Notes: generated by a model from the letters alone, not told the origin. Shown: positions 1 to 8,569, numbered from the stretch's first letter. The stretch is 64,000 nt of DNA from Streptomyces cavernae (GCF_004023625.1 NZ_RPDJ01000034.1:87582-151581), one strand, 5' to 3'. Program-made: numbers and translations.

Positions 1-168
1 CAGTTTTCCCCGGGCCGTGCGTCGGTACTGTGCCAGTTCTGTCGGGGCCAGTACTGCACCTGCCAGTTCTGCCGGGCCGTACGCCAGTACTGCCCCTGCC
101 AGTTCTGCCGGGCCGTACGCCAGTACTGCCCCTGTCAGCCCCGCCGGGCCGTACGCCAGTACTGTCGT
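1..168. repeat. 36-bp tandem repeat running into the 3' end of the YqeB-like gene
   Basis: About five copies of a 36-bp unit containing ccagttctgccgggccgtac and ccagtactg. Copies 61-96 and 97-132 are identical. Copies 31-60 and 133-168 are diverged, and 1-30 is a degenerate copy cut by the window edge. The last copy encodes the C-terminus of the neighbouring minus-strand gene, so the array looks like an expansion of that gene's own 3' end. Confidence 0.9.
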
Positions 169-905
169 CCCTTCTCGTCGCGCACGATCACGCCGAGTTT
201 CGCCAACTCCGCACGCAGCTCGCGGGCGTCGTCGGCGTCGTTCTTCGTTTTCAGTGCCGCCGCGCGAGCCTCCAGCAGTGCGCTCGCCCCCTCGGGCAGG
301 CCCGCGTTCCCCGGCACCCAGCGCCGGAACTCGCTCCGGTGCGGATCCTCGTCGGCCCAGCCGTAGCCGTGCTCGGTGAAAGCGTCGGCGAGCCGTTGCC
401 AGGAGAGGCCGCAGTCCTCCCGGGCGAGCTCCACGTCCCCGCGGCCTAGCAGCACGAGCTGCTTGCCGTCCCGGACCGCCAGTACGATCGCGTCACGCGG
501 GAAGTCCCGCTCCTCGCCCCTGATGGTGAGTACCACGCGGACGTCGGAGATGCGGGCGCCCAGCGACTCGTGCACCGCGATGAACCCGACCACGAGACCC
601 AGCAGGGCACACACGGTGGCGGCACCGATGGTGCGGCCGGGCTCGGGGACCGAGGTCAGCAGCTCGGCCGGCCCCTGTAGCGGTGCCCAGCGCAGGGTCA
701 CCAGCCAGTCGGCGGCGAGTGTGACCACCCAGCCGATCGCACCTCCGCACACAACACAGAAGAGCACCAAGAACCAAGCCGGCTCCCCGAGCACGGTGAC
801 TTTGCGCCCCTGCGGGGTCCGCTCGGTCAGCTCGGTCCGCAGGCTTGGCGGGGTCTGCGGGGTCTGCGCGATCTGCGAACCCCGCGGGTCCGCTTCCTTC
901 CTCAT
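135..905 (-). CDS. YqeB-like membrane protein
   Basis: The protein has two hydrophobic segments near its N-terminus (PAWFLVLFCVVCGGAIGWVV, then a second around the TIGAATVCALLGLVVGF stretch), followed by a soluble C-terminal half. The sequence resembles actinobacterial YqeB-type proteins, including the closing QYWR motif. Their function is unknown. The start at 905 gives about 256 residues. In-frame starts at 962 and 989 are possible, and 962 has a GGAG close upstream. The last residues (TARRG) are encoded by a tandem repeat unit. The stop is a TGA where the other repeat copies have TGG, so the reading frame beyond it stays open to the window edge. The start is uncertain; the gene itself is likely real. 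Confidence 0.75.
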   Translation of the reverse strand: MRKEADPRGSQIAQTPQTPPSLRTELTERTPQGRKVTVLGEPAWFLVLFCVVCGGAIGWVVTLAADWLVTLRWAPLQGPAELLTSVPEPGRTIGAATVCALLGLVVGFIAVHESLGARISDVRVVLTIRGEERDFPRDAIVLAVRDGKQLVLLGRGDVELAREDCGLSWQRLADAFTEHGYGWADEDPHRSEFRRWVPGNAGLPEGASALLEARAAALKTKNDADDARELRAELAKLGVIVRDEKGRQYWRTARRG

Positions 906-1169
906 GTCCACGCTTCTGCTCTTCCGTCGGGTGGTGCCGGCACCGGCCGCGGACAGCGGCATGGTCTCCACTCTGGACAGGACTCGCACTTCCAGTCGTC
1001 GGCCGATGGTCTACGGTGCCTGCGACTTTGGTTGCGCCCAGGGGGAGGGCGCGGCCCAGAGACGCGGCCCAGAGCGGCGATCGGCCGGATGGAGCAAGAT
1101 CACGGGCGGGCGGGCGCGGTCCCGGCCAAGCTGAGTCCGCCCCGACCCGTCGACATCCCGGGACACCCC

Positions 1170-2477
1170 ATGCCACTCACGCTCGGTCCGCGTTTCCGCC
1201 CCCATCCCCATCCCCGTCCTCGTCGCCGTCCGCGCCCGGGCCCGCGCCTACGTCCAGGCGCGCGTCTCCGCCCGTTGTTCGTCGCCCTGCTCGGTACCTC
1301 CTGTCTCGGCGGCCTGCTCGTCGCTCCGACGGCCGGCGCCGCTTCCGCCGCTGGTGCGGTCAGTGCCGAGGGAGTCCGTCGCGCCGGTGGAACCGGAGGG
1401 GACGAGCGTGGCCTCCAACGACAGCTCGAAGAACTGGTCGGCACCGCCGGAGGACCACCGGGTGTCATCGTCGTGCTGCGGCGCGGGGAGACGTCCCGCG
1501 TCCTGCGCGCCGGCGTCGCCGATCTGCAGAGCGGCCGTCCGATCCGGCCCACCGACCACATGCGGATCGCCAGTACGGCGAAGGCGTTCAGCGGTGCCGT
1601 CGCTCTGCGTCTGGTGCAGCAGCGCGCGCTCCGCCTCGACGACACGATCGGCCGCAGGCTGCCCCGGCTCCCGCGCGCATGGCGGTCGGTGACCCTGCGC
1701 CAGTTGCTGAACCACACGAGCGGACTGCCCGACTACTCCGAGGACCCGGAGTTCCGGGAACTGCTCGCGGAGGATCCGCGCCGGACCTTCGACCCCCGTC
1801 GACTGCTGGACTTCGTGGCGGACGAGCCCCTGCGCTTCCGGCCGGGCTCGCGGTACCGGTACTCCAACTCCGACAACATCGCCGTGGCGCTGATGGCGGA
1901 GGCGGCCACCCGCAGGTCCTACGAGGAACTGCTCCGCCGGATCGTCTACCGACCACTCGGACTGCGCGACACCAGCCTTCCCCTGGGCTACGAACTGCCG
2001 GAGCCGTTCATGCACGGCTACGACGTCCAGCCGCCCGGACCGCCGGAGGACGTCAGCGAGTTGCTGGGCGCCTCCGGTGTGTGGGCCTCGGGCGGGATCG
2101 TCTCCACTCCACGTGACATGACGCGGTTCATCCGCGCCTACGCCGCCGGAGAACTGACGTCCAGGACGGTGCTGCGCGAACAGCGCCGCTGGATCGAGGG
2201 GGCCTCCGAACCGGCCGGTCCCGGCCGCAACAAGGCAGGACTCGCCATCTTCCGCTACAGCACTCGCTGTGGGGTCGTGCTGGGGCACACCGGGAACTTC
2301 CCCGGCTACACGCAGTTGATCGCCGCGACGCCCGACGGCCGGAACTCCCTCACCTTCTCGCTCACCACTCAGGTGAACAAGACGAGCGACCCGGCCCTCC
2401 TGAAAAGGCTCCGCACCATCCAGGAGAACGCGGTCTGCACCCTCCTCCACCACCGCCGTGGTCCGGGCCGGAACTGA
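1170..2477 (+). CDS. Secreted serine hydrolase (beta-lactamase / DD-peptidase S12 family)
   Basis: About 435 residues from the ATG at 1170. The N-terminus is long and arginine/proline-rich, followed by a hydrophobic stretch and an Ala-rich cleavage region, so export is likely. The three S12 active-site motifs are visible: Ser-Thr-Ala-Lys at residues 135-138 (nucleophile and general base), Tyr-Ser-Asn at 231-233, and His-Thr-Gly at about 373. The family includes class C beta-lactamases, D-Ala-D-Ala carboxypeptidases and esterases acting outside the membrane. The substrate cannot be read from the sequence. It is monocistronic and convergent with the SRPBCC gene downstream. An upstream in-frame start at 1032 exists but would add a non-hydrophobic extension. 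Confidence 0.88.
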   Translation: MPLTLGPRFRPHPHPRPRRRPRPGPRLRPGARLRPLFVALLGTSCLGGLLVAPTAGAASAAGAVSAEGVRRAGGTGGDERGLQRQLEELVGTAGGPPGVIVVLRRGETSRVLRAGVADLQSGRPIRPTDHMRIASTAKAFSGAVALRLVQQRALRLDDTIGRRLPRLPRAWRSVTLRQLLNHTSGLPDYSEDPEFRELLAEDPRRTFDPRRLLDFVADEPLRFRPGSRYRYSNSDNIAVALMAEAATRRSYEELLRRIVYRPLGLRDTSLPLGYELPEPFMHGYDVQPPGPPEDVSELLGASGVWASGGIVSTPRDMTRFIRAYAAGELTSRTVLREQRRWIEGASEPAGPGRNKAGLAIFRYSTRCGVVLGHTGNFPGYTQLIAATPDGRNSLTFSLTTQVNKTSDPALLKRLRTIQENAVCTLLHHRRGPGRN

Positions 2478-2632
2478 CGGACGTTGTTCACGGGTGCGTC
2501 CGAACCAGCAGGGCGGCGGATGAACACACGGCTGAGTGACCTCCCCACCACGGCCACCGACGGAGGAGGACCGGCTGCGCGCGCGGGGTTGTCGGTGAGG
2601 CGCCCGGGGCGAGGATGCGCCCGGGGGGAGGG

Positions 2633-3097
2633 TCAGCCGCCGGGGGCCTCGACCGCCGAGGCGACGTCGTCGAGATCCCTCGCGACGGCTTTCCTCACCG
2701 CCCGTGCGCCCACGCCCCCCAGAATCCTGGCGAGCAGGCCCGGGACGCCTCCGGGGGCCTCGGCCGTGAACGTCATGCGGACCGTCGTCGTCGACGGGCC
2801 GTCCGCCCGCAGCAGCCACTCCGAGATGTAGCGGGTGCCATGTGATACGGCCTCCACCACGAAGCGCTCGGGTGGTTCGCTGGCGGTCACCCGCATCTCC
2901 TCGGTGGCTTCCTTGCCGAACATGCGACGGGTCTCCCGCCACCGCGTGCCGACGTCGAAGGACCCGTCCGTGAGGATTTCGACCTTCGAGACGCTGCTGA
3001 GTACGCGCTCCATGCCCGCGAGGTCGGTCAGGGCCTCCCACACAGGACCTCGGGCAGCGGCGATGCGCCGCTCCACGACGACGCTTCTGCTGGTCAT
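2633..3097 (-). CDS. SRPBCC-fold protein (polyketide cyclase/dehydrase-like)
   Basis: A 154-residue protein with the pattern of the START/Bet v1 (SRPBCC) fold. It begins with RRIAAARGPVWEALTDLAGM, typical of the first strand and helix of the ligand-binding cavity. The middle carries the usual strand ending in GTRW, and it ends in a long helix (ARAVRKAVARDLDDVASAVE). No catalytic residue can be named. Such proteins bind small hydrophobic ligands or sequester them. A second SRPBCC gene lies just upstream in the same orientation, with about 125 bp between them, so the two may be co-transcribed. Confidence 0.8.
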   Translation of the reverse strand: MTSRSVVVERRIAAARGPVWEALTDLAGMERVLSSVSKVEILTDGSFDVGTRWRETRRMFGKEATEEMRVTASEPPERFVVEAVSHGTRYISEWLLRADGPSTTTVRMTFTAEAPGGVPGLLARILGGVGARAVRKAVARDLDDVASAVEAPGG

Positions 3098-3222
3098 GGC
3101 TTCATGAAACCACCGGGGTCCGACAACCGCCCGATGGCTGCCCGCTGCCGTCGGTCGAGGCAGGACGCGGTGTTCCGGCCTGCCTCGTGACCACGGTCGG
3201 CTCGTACGTCGGAGGAGCGAGT

Positions 3223-3675
3223 TCAGTCGCTCGCCTCTTCGGCGAGGAAGGCGGTCAGGCTGTCGAGGAGCATGGTGCTACCCTGCTCGGCCATGTCACG
3301 TTCCTCGACGGTGTCGCAGGTCTGGTGGACCACGATCTGCGTGTGGTGGTCCTTCTGCTCGTCGAGTTCTACGGTCATGGTCGCCGGCGAGGCTTTGCCG
3401 GGTACGTCCATGGCGACCACCAGGAGGCGGTTCTCGGTGACCTCGAGATACGAGCCGGTCAGTGGGAACTGTCCTCCGTCGGGCGTGGCCATGGTCGCCT
3501 TCCACGCTCCGCCCGGCCGTACGTCCATCTCGACGGAGCCGGCGACGGCGTAAGCCCACCGGGCGTAGAGCTCCGGGGTGGTCCACGCCCGCCACACCTG
3601 CACCGCGGGGGCGTCGAGCGTTCGGGTCAGCTTGTAGGAGTAGCCGTTGGCCGCGGTGGTCTGCTCGGTGCTCAT
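3223..3675 (-). CDS. SRPBCC/AHSA1-like protein
   Basis: About 150 residues from MSTEQTT; nine further in-frame residues upstream are possible. The sequence LTRTLDAPAVQVWRAWTTPE is the signature start of activator-of-Hsp90-like (AHSA1) START proteins, followed by VRPGGAWKATM and a C-terminal helix (MLLDSLTAFLAEEA). Bacterial members are of unknown role and are often paired with ArsR or other small regulators. The nearest regulator here is the HxlR-type gene about 140 bp upstream in the same orientation. Confidence 0.82.
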   Translation of the reverse strand: MSTEQTTAANGYSYKLTRTLDAPAVQVWRAWTTPELYARWAYAVAGSVEMDVRPGGAWKATMATPDGGQFPLTGSYLEVTENRLLVVAMDVPGKASPATMTVELDEQKDHHTQIVVHQTCDTVEERDMAEQGSTMLLDSLTAFLAEEASD

Positions 3676-3784
3676 GCTTCGTCTCCTCGTGTTCCCAGTC
3701 ACGGCCCGGTCGGGCCTGTCGCATCTGTAGACGCCCGGGGGCGCGAATACTCATCGGTCTCCAGCCGTCAGCGACCGAAGGGTG

Positions 3785-3810
3785 GTGAACGCGGTTTGGT
3801 GGCCCACGTC
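3785..3810. repeat. Diverged copy of the cassette right-end sequence
   Basis: The stretch gtgaacgcggtttggtggcc followed by cacgtc resembles the right-end sequence found at 12274-12300 and 13624-13650, where the reading is gtgaacgcggcttgatgacc then cacgtc. It is in the same orientation and lies about 8 bp beyond the stop of the HxlR gene. The left-end partner is not present here. Confidence 0.5.
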
Positions 3811-3818
3811 GAACTAGC

Positions 3819-4196
3819 TCACACACCTCTTGCGGCGCTGCTCTCCTGGGCGTCGAGAAGTTCGTCGCCGTGCTCGTTCGCCCAGCGTCCGAGCGCCATC
3901 ATCGGACCATCGACCAGGCTCTGCCCCAAGCCGGTCAGGGCGTAGTCGACGCGCGGTGGCGCCTCGGCATATGCGTGGCGCTCGACCAGTCCGCCCGCGA
4001 GCAGACGGTGCAGGGAGTCGGTCAGCACCTTGTCGCTGATGCCGCCGATTGCAGCGCGGAGCTCGCGGCGTCGGCGTGGTCCCACGCGAAGTGCCGCCAG
4101 CACAACAGGATCCCAGGTATGGGCGAAGAGATCGGTGGCCGCGCGCAGACGGCAATCGGCGACCAACTCATGGCAGTGGGCGTCGTGATCAGTCAT
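3819..4196 (-). CDS. HxlR-family winged-helix transcriptional regulator
   Basis: A 125-residue protein of the usual HxlR length. The core is recognisable: DLFAHTWDPVVLAALRVGP, then RRRRELRAAIGGISDKVLTD and LHRLLAGGLVERHAYAEAPP, the winged-helix recognition region and wing, followed by VDYALTGLG. HxlR proteins sense electrophiles or redox state and usually control the neighbouring divergent gene. Here that is the F420 reductase-like gene, about 100 bp away. The start at 4196 is preceded by a purine-rich stretch (ggcggcgag); a start 15 bp upstream is also possible. Confidence 0.88.
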   Translation of the reverse strand: MTDHDAHCHELVADCRLRAATDLFAHTWDPVVLAALRVGPRRRRELRAAIGGISDKVLTDSLHRLLAGGLVERHAYAEAPPRVDYALTGLGQSLVDGPMMALGRWANEHGDELLDAQESSAARGV

Positions 4197-4296
4197 CTCG
4201 CCGCCCATCATCGCGCGCCGGTCACGCACTGATTGGTGCGGAACACCTTCCCTACCGTAATCACCCGACCGACCGCCAGGGGAGAGGCACAGACAA

Positions 4297-4962
4297 ATGC
4301 GTATCGGGATTCTGGGAACAGGGACACTGGCAGCGGCCCTGGGTGAGGGCTGGGCACGTGCGGGACATCGGGTGGCGATCGGCGGACGGTCGCAGGTCAA
4401 GGCGGAGAAGCTTGCCGAGCGGCTGGGCCACGAAGTGCTCGCCGTCGCGCCGCATGAGGCGGTCACCGGGCGCGATGCGGTGCTCCTCGCCGTTTCCTGG
4501 GACGGTGTGGAGGACATGTTGGGATCTGTGGGCGCGTCCGACGGCGTGCTCAAAGGGATGCCGCTGATCGATCCCACGAACGCCGTCACGCATGGCATCG
4601 GCACTCTGCTCATGGAATCCGGCGCGTCGATGGCGGCGCGGATCGCCGAGCTTGCTCCGGGAGCCCGGGTCGTGAAGGCGTTCCATCTGTTTCCCGCCGA
4701 CCAGTGGACGCGCCCACCCGGTGACGGCCGGCCCCGTGTGACGGTGGCGATGTGCGGCGACGATGCGAAGGCCCTGCGCGTCGCCGGCGAACTGGTCCGT
4801 GACGTCGGCGGAATCCCGGCAGCTCTGGGAACGCTGAGTCGCGTCCGCCAGCTGGAGGAGGTGGCGGGTTTCGTCATCGGCCTGGCCTTCGCAGGCTTCG
4901 ACCCCAGCTCCGCCGTCCCTCACATCCCCTCGAACGACAGGCACGTCGGCTCGCAGAGGTAG
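4297..4962 (+). CDS. NADPH-dependent F420 reductase-like oxidoreductase
   Basis: A 221-residue protein opening with MRIGILGTGTLAAALGEGWA, a Rossmann GxGxxA nucleotide-binding loop, followed by IGGRS, the NADP-phosphate recognition region. The rest (VLLAVSWDGVEDML, IDPTNAV, VVKAFHLFPAD) follows the F420H2:NADP+ oxidoreductase family (Fno/NpdG-like). The expected reaction is hydride transfer between NADPH and F420 or another small carbonyl substrate, in the cytosol. It is divergent from the HxlR gene, a common pairing for such reductases. Substrate specificity cannot be assigned. Confidence 0.85.
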   Translation: MRIGILGTGTLAAALGEGWARAGHRVAIGGRSQVKAEKLAERLGHEVLAVAPHEAVTGRDAVLLAVSWDGVEDMLGSVGASDGVLKGMPLIDPTNAVTHGIGTLLMESGASMAARIAELAPGARVVKAFHLFPADQWTRPPGDGRPRVTVAMCGDDAKALRVAGELVRDVGGIPAALGTLSRVRQLEEVAGFVIGLAFAGFDPSSAVPHIPSNDRHVGSQR

Positions 4963-4987
4963 GCGGGCGACCTACCCGGGCGCCCAC

Positions 4988-5003
4988 CGGGGCGGAGGCC
5001 CCG
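4988..5003. terminator. Short hairpin between convergent genes
   Basis: cggggc and gccccg form a 6-bp stem with a GGAG loop, placed between the convergent F420 reductase-like gene and the PLP dehydratase gene. There is no T-run, so a terminator role is inferred from position only. Confidence 0.35.
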
Positions 5004-5015
5004 CCCTTCAGCGCG

Positions 5016-5996
5016 TCAGGACCTGTGGATGGGAGCCGCACCGACCCAGCGGTGATAGGCGTCCACGTCGACGTTGCTGCCGCAGACGATGGTGACCACG
5101 TGTCGGCCGGCGAAGCGGTCACGGTCTTCGAGGATCGCCGCGATGCCGAGCGCGGCCGACGGTTCGACGACGAGGCCGGCGTGGTCGAGGAGCATCCGCA
5201 TACCGGCGATGATCGACGCCTCCCGAACCAGGACGGCGTCGTCGGCGACCAGAAGGAGGTCGTCCAGGACGACCGGAATGGGACGCCGGCCGGCGACGCC
5301 GTCAGCGATGGTGTCGGTCGAGTCGGTGGTGACGACACGCCGTTGGCGCCACGAGTGCGTCATCGCCGGTGCGCCCAGCGGCTGGACGCAGATCACCTCG
5401 ACCGCGGGTGCCAAGGTCTTCAGCACATGACCCACGCCGGTGGCCAGCGCCCCGCCGCCGAGGGCGATCAGGACGGTGTCGAACGACGTCTCGGTGTCCA
5501 CCAGTTCCAGGCCGATGGTCGCCGCGCCCTCGCAGGTCTCGATGTCCAGGCTGTCTTCGAGCAGCCGGATACCTTCGTACCGCGCGATGGCCGCGGCCCG
5601 CTCGCGAGCCATTTCGTGGTCTCCGTCCACCAGCTCCAGCCTGGCGCCCAACGCGCGGATGCGATCAAGCTTGGCCACAGTCGCAAAGCGGGATGCCACG
5701 ACGGTGACGTCGAGCCCCCGGCCACGACCGGACCAAGCGAGGGCCTGGCCGAGGTTGCCCGCGCTGGCGCACACCACGGCTCGCGAGCCATTGTCGGCGA
5801 GCAGGCTCGCGACCACCTCGGTGCCGCGGGCCTTGAAGCTGCGGACCGGGTTCGCCGTTTCGAGCTTGATGCTCAGCGTGCACCCGAGGCCGGGCTCCAG
5901 CGCCTCGCAGCGGTACAGCGGACTGTCGAGAAAGACCGGGTCGATCACCCGGCGAGCCGCCCGGATCCGAGAGGTGTCGAGGCGCGTCTCCTGCAC
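5016..5996 (-). CDS. PLP-dependent threonine/serine dehydratase-like enzyme
   Basis: About 326 residues from the GTG at 5996; an ATG at 6107 is also open but would add an unusual extension. The fold-type II signature is clear. SFKARG places the PLP-binding lysine at about residue 55, VCASAGNLGQALAW is the asparagine loop contacting cofactor and substrate, and LIALGGGALATGVGHVL is the glycine-rich phosphate-binding loop. There is no C-terminal ACT domain, unlike the ilvA product in this window, so it is a short catabolic-type dehydratase or a related ammonia-lyase. Substrate (Thr, Ser, hydroxyaspartate or other) is not resolved. It is monocistronic and convergent with the F420 reductase-like gene. 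Confidence 0.85.
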   Translation of the reverse strand: MQETRLDTSRIRAARRVIDPVFLDSPLYRCEALEPGLGCTLSIKLETANPVRSFKARGTEVVASLLADNGSRAVVCASAGNLGQALAWSGRGRGLDVTVVASRFATVAKLDRIRALGARLELVDGDHEMARERAAAIARYEGIRLLEDSLDIETCEGAATIGLELVDTETSFDTVLIALGGGALATGVGHVLKTLAPAVEVICVQPLGAPAMTHSWRQRRVVTTDSTDTIADGVAGRRPIPVVLDDLLLVADDAVLVREASIIAGMRMLLDHAGLVVEPSAALGIAAILEDRDRFAGRHVVTIVCGSNVDVDAYHRWVGAAPIHRS

Positions 5997-6216
5997 GACA
6001 CAGCAGCGTAGCGTCACCGGCGCCGTCCTATGAGCAACTGCCAGGGCTTGTAAGTCCGTTGAGGTATGCCCTTGTTGGGGCGGGTTCCTCAGGTCGTCGC
6101 CCGACAACAGGTCGGCCCACGACTCGGTGGACTTCCGCGGTCCCTCCGGGAGAGCGATCAGTTCCGTGGAAGCGCCGTGGAAGCGCCGACGCGCACGCCC
6201 ATCAACGCCGGTACCG

Positions 6217-6236
6217 CCCAGCCCAGCCCAGCCCAG
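6217..6236. repeat. Four copies of the pentamer cccag
   Basis: A short pentanucleotide run in the 320-bp gap between the dehydratase start and the 3' end of the alginate-lyase-like gene. Nothing else was recognised in that gap. Confidence 0.6.
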
Positions 6237-6314
6237 CCCGCAGGAACCGGCAGGGATCCTGCCGAGGTACTGCCCTTGCGGGACCGGGCGGGGTCGGCGT
6301 GGTCGGCGTGGTCC

Positions 6315-7505
6315 TTAGTTGGGATTGTTGGCGTGCGTGAGGGTCGTCCAGGCGTTGAAGTAGTTGTCCGTGCCGGAGGGCCGGTGTGCCTCGGTGTACT
6401 TCTGGGTGTTGGACATGCTGATCCCGAGGCGGTTCTGGAGGGCGTTGAACCCGACCTCCGTGACCTGGTCGAGGCCCTTGTTGACCGAGCCGCCGCACAG
6501 CCAGGAAGGTACGGCGGTGCCGTTCTCGTAGGAGGTGTGGAAGCCCAGCGCGTAGCGCAGCCGGTCCTGGATCCTCGGATAGAGGTCCTGACCCTGGATG
6601 CGGCTGGTCTCCGCGACGTCGGCTATGGAGGCGATGCCCCAGCCGGTGTGCCCGAAGTCCCGGCAGGTCTCCTGGGAGAGGCCGTTGGTGAAGGTGCTCT
6701 GGCCCTGCCAGTACTTGATGATCTCGGCGCTGGTGTCGATGCTGCTGCCCGCCGGCGGCTTCGGCAGGTCGCCGTCACTGGTCAGGTAGATGTACGCGGG
6801 AACCCGGGCGAGGTAGGTGCTGACCGCCTTGTCGTAGCTGGCGCGGTCCTCGATGAAGACCGAGATGCCGATCGCCGCCTCGGTCATGACCAGTTCCCAG
6901 TTGCCGTTCTTGGTCGCAGCGCCGTTGATCACCTCGGGCAGGTAGACGGTGCGCAGCATGGTCGCGAAGCGGCCCGCGCCCGGCCAGCCGCCGTCGTAGG
7001 TGTACTTGATGATCTCGGCGGCGCGCGGCCAGGTCGACCCGGCCCAGCCGGTCTGCAGCGGGGCGTTGGTGTTGGTGTGATCGGTGATGGTGGCGGACCA
7101 GGCGTCCATGATCTCGATCGACTTCTTGGCATACCTGGCGTCCCGGGTGAAGTACCAGGCGAGCGCTTGGGTGTAGGCCGCGATGGCGTCCTGACGCTCG
7201 TCGGTGCAGCCGCGGTTGGGGTTGGACGACGACCCGCACTCCACGACGGCCCGCGGCTTGGCGGTACGCGACAGTGAAGCGTAGGAGCTGGCCATCATGT
7301 TGTCGTAGGCGGCCTTCCATGGCTGTTGGCCGGCCTGCACCTTTGACCGGGCGTAGTCGAGCTGGGCCCGGCTCACCAGCACGCCTGGGTGGGTGAAGGT
7401 GGTCGGTGCGGCCGATGCCCGCGGGGCCGGGCCGGTGAGCTCAAGGCTCAGCAGGCCGGCCAGCAGGGCGAGAACACTCAGCAGGGCGGTTCTGGTTCGT
7501 GTCAT
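6315..7505 (-). CDS. Secreted alginate-lyase family polysaccharide lyase
   Basis: A 396-residue protein from the ATG at 7505. The N-terminus MTRTRTALLSVLALLAGLLS with a following PRASAAP is a classical Sec signal peptide. The mature part follows the alginate lyase (alpha/alpha toroid) family: FTHPGVLVSRAQLD at the start, ALAWYFTRDARYA for inner helices, and KNGNWELVMTEAAIGISVF, with an NxNW motif typical of the active-site region. It probably cleaves an acidic polysaccharide outside the cell, but bona fide alginate activity is not shown. The upstream region contains a strong palindrome at 7640. Confidence 0.87.
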   Translation of the reverse strand: MTRTRTALLSVLALLAGLLSLELTGPAPRASAAPTTFTHPGVLVSRAQLDYARSKVQAGQQPWKAAYDNMMASSYASLSRTAKPRAVVECGSSSNPNRGCTDERQDAIAAYTQALAWYFTRDARYAKKSIEIMDAWSATITDHTNTNAPLQTGWAGSTWPRAAEIIKYTYDGGWPGAGRFATMLRTVYLPEVINGAATKNGNWELVMTEAAIGISVFIEDRASYDKAVSTYLARVPAYIYLTSDGDLPKPPAGSSIDTSAEIIKYWQGQSTFTNGLSQETCRDFGHTGWGIASIADVAETSRIQGQDLYPRIQDRLRYALGFHTSYENGTAVPSWLCGGSVNKGLDQVTEVGFNALQNRLGISMSNTQKYTEAHRPSGTDNYFNAWTTLTHANNPN

Positions 7506-7639
7506 CCGATGACCTCTTCTGTTCACGAATGAGAACGCAGTTCCGAATGCGGAAAGATTGGCCTGGACCATAAGGAATGCCTGTGTACATGTCAATACAC
7601 GCGTGCGACCCGTTCACGGAGGACCGGTCCCGGACAGCA

Positions 7640-7671
7640 ACGGAGCCCAACTCCTCGGAGTTGGGCTCCGT
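7640..7671. terminator. Perfect 15-bp-arm hairpin
   Basis: acggagcccaactcc and ggagttgggctccgt form a perfect inverted repeat with a 2-bp centre (effective loop of four). It lies 135 bp upstream of the alginate-lyase-like gene and left of the DUF4291 remnants. No T-tract follows, so it may be a GC-type bidirectional terminator or a protein-binding palindrome. Confidence 0.6.
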
Positions 7672-7861
7672 TGGCGTGTGGCACGGTGCGCAGCTGTATC
7701 AAGCCAGACGTCCGGCCTTCGACCGGACGTTCAGATGGATGGTCAGACGGATGGTCAAGGACTCGGTCTCGTCCGCTCAACCGGCGCGTCCGCGGGGCGG
7801 GTTGAGTGATCACCCTCCGGCCGACGCCACACCGATCGGCGGTGACACCAGTCGGTCGCCC

Positions 7862-8035
7862 CCGTAGGTGGGAAAGGAGTTGGTCTCCAACGGGATGGAG
7901 GTGTTCCTGGGGCATCCCGCTCGGGGTCCCACTGCACGCGAGCGGGCGCACGCTTCAGCTGACGCTGCCAGGTGGCTCGGTCAGGATGCACCCCGCGGAC
8001 GTAGCGCGACGGACACGCGTGGCGCAGCGCGACGG
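7862..8035 (-). pseudogene. DUF4291 remnant A (internally deleted)
   Basis: Minus-strand translation gives ALRHACPSRYVRGVHPDRATW and then KRAPARVQWDPERD, matching the middle of the DUF4291 fragment at 9455-9911. After DPERD the next recognisable piece, in another frame, is PQEHLHPVGDQLLSHLRG, which matches that fragment's C-terminus PYPLGDELLTHLRG. About 190 bp of the middle is therefore missing. The native stop is lost and there is no start. The 5' side breaks off at the cagccg repeat. Confidence 0.8.
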
Positions 8036-8040
8036 TCACA

Positions 8041-8076
8041 CAGCCGCAGCCGCAGCCGCAGCCGCAGCCGCAGCCG
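8041..8076. repeat. Hexanucleotide microsatellite (cagccg)6
   Basis: Six perfect cagccg units followed by a cagctg variant, located where DUF4291 remnant A loses homology to its relatives. It codes for polyalanine in one frame, but no supported gene uses it. Confidence 0.85.
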
Positions 8077-8248
8077 CAGCTGCACCACTCGTGTGTGCGG
8101 GTCCTTGCGTCGGGGGCAGCGGCCGCCGTTCGGAGTGCCCAAGGCGGCCCTTCAGGTGATTGCCGGACGCCTCATGAGCCAGACAGCCGTCGCAGGGGTA
8201 CGACGTCTCAGCAAACGACGGACCCAGAACGCCGTGAGGAGCTTGGGG

Positions 8249-8533
8249 ATGTACGCAGCAGTCCGGCGGTACGAAGGGGTGACCGATTCGGCCGAGGCGG
8301 CACGTCTCGTGAACGAGGGGTTCGTGCCGCTCATCCGCCAAGTGTCCGGCTTCGTGGCCTACTACTGGATCGATGCCGGGGACGGAGTGATGGTCTCGAC
8401 CAGCGTCTTCCAGGACCAGGCCGGTGCCGAGGAATCGATCTCGAGAGCTGCGGACTTCGTGCGGGACAACCTTGCGTCACTGCTTCCCAACCCTCCCGAG
8501 GTCATGGCCGGCGAGGTGGTGGCTTCCGGATGA
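8249..8533 (+). CDS. Small ABM-like (antibiotic biosynthesis monooxygenase fold) protein
   Basis: A 94-residue protein, MYAAVRRYEGVTDSAEAARL to the end. The pattern of an N-terminal strand, a helix beginning at the AEAARLVNEGFVPLIRQV segment, GFVAYYWIDAGDGVMVSTSV strands and a helix with EESISRAADFV is typical of dimeric alpha-beta ferredoxin-like ABM/stress-response barrel proteins. No catalytic residue can be named. The ATG has gaggagcttgggg just before it, a good ribosome-binding site. It stands alone between two decayed DUF4291 pieces and seems intact. Confidence 0.7.
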   Translation: MYAAVRRYEGVTDSAEAARLVNEGFVPLIRQVSGFVAYYWIDAGDGVMVSTSVFQDQAGAEESISRAADFVRDNLASLLPNPPEVMAGEVVASG

Positions 8534-8569
8534 CAGCATGGCTGCCTCCCTGGGCCTTTCTCGTAATGG

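Noticed and set aside
8041..8076. Possible CRISPR-like or regulatory array at the cagccg run
   Set aside because: It is a simple perfect hexanucleotide microsatellite without spacers.
7868..8248. In-frame extension giving a 221-residue protein upstream of the ABM-like gene
   Set aside because: The extension runs antisense through DUF4291 remnant A and the cagccg microsatellite. The ATG at 8249 has a good ribosome-binding site and gives the normal family length.
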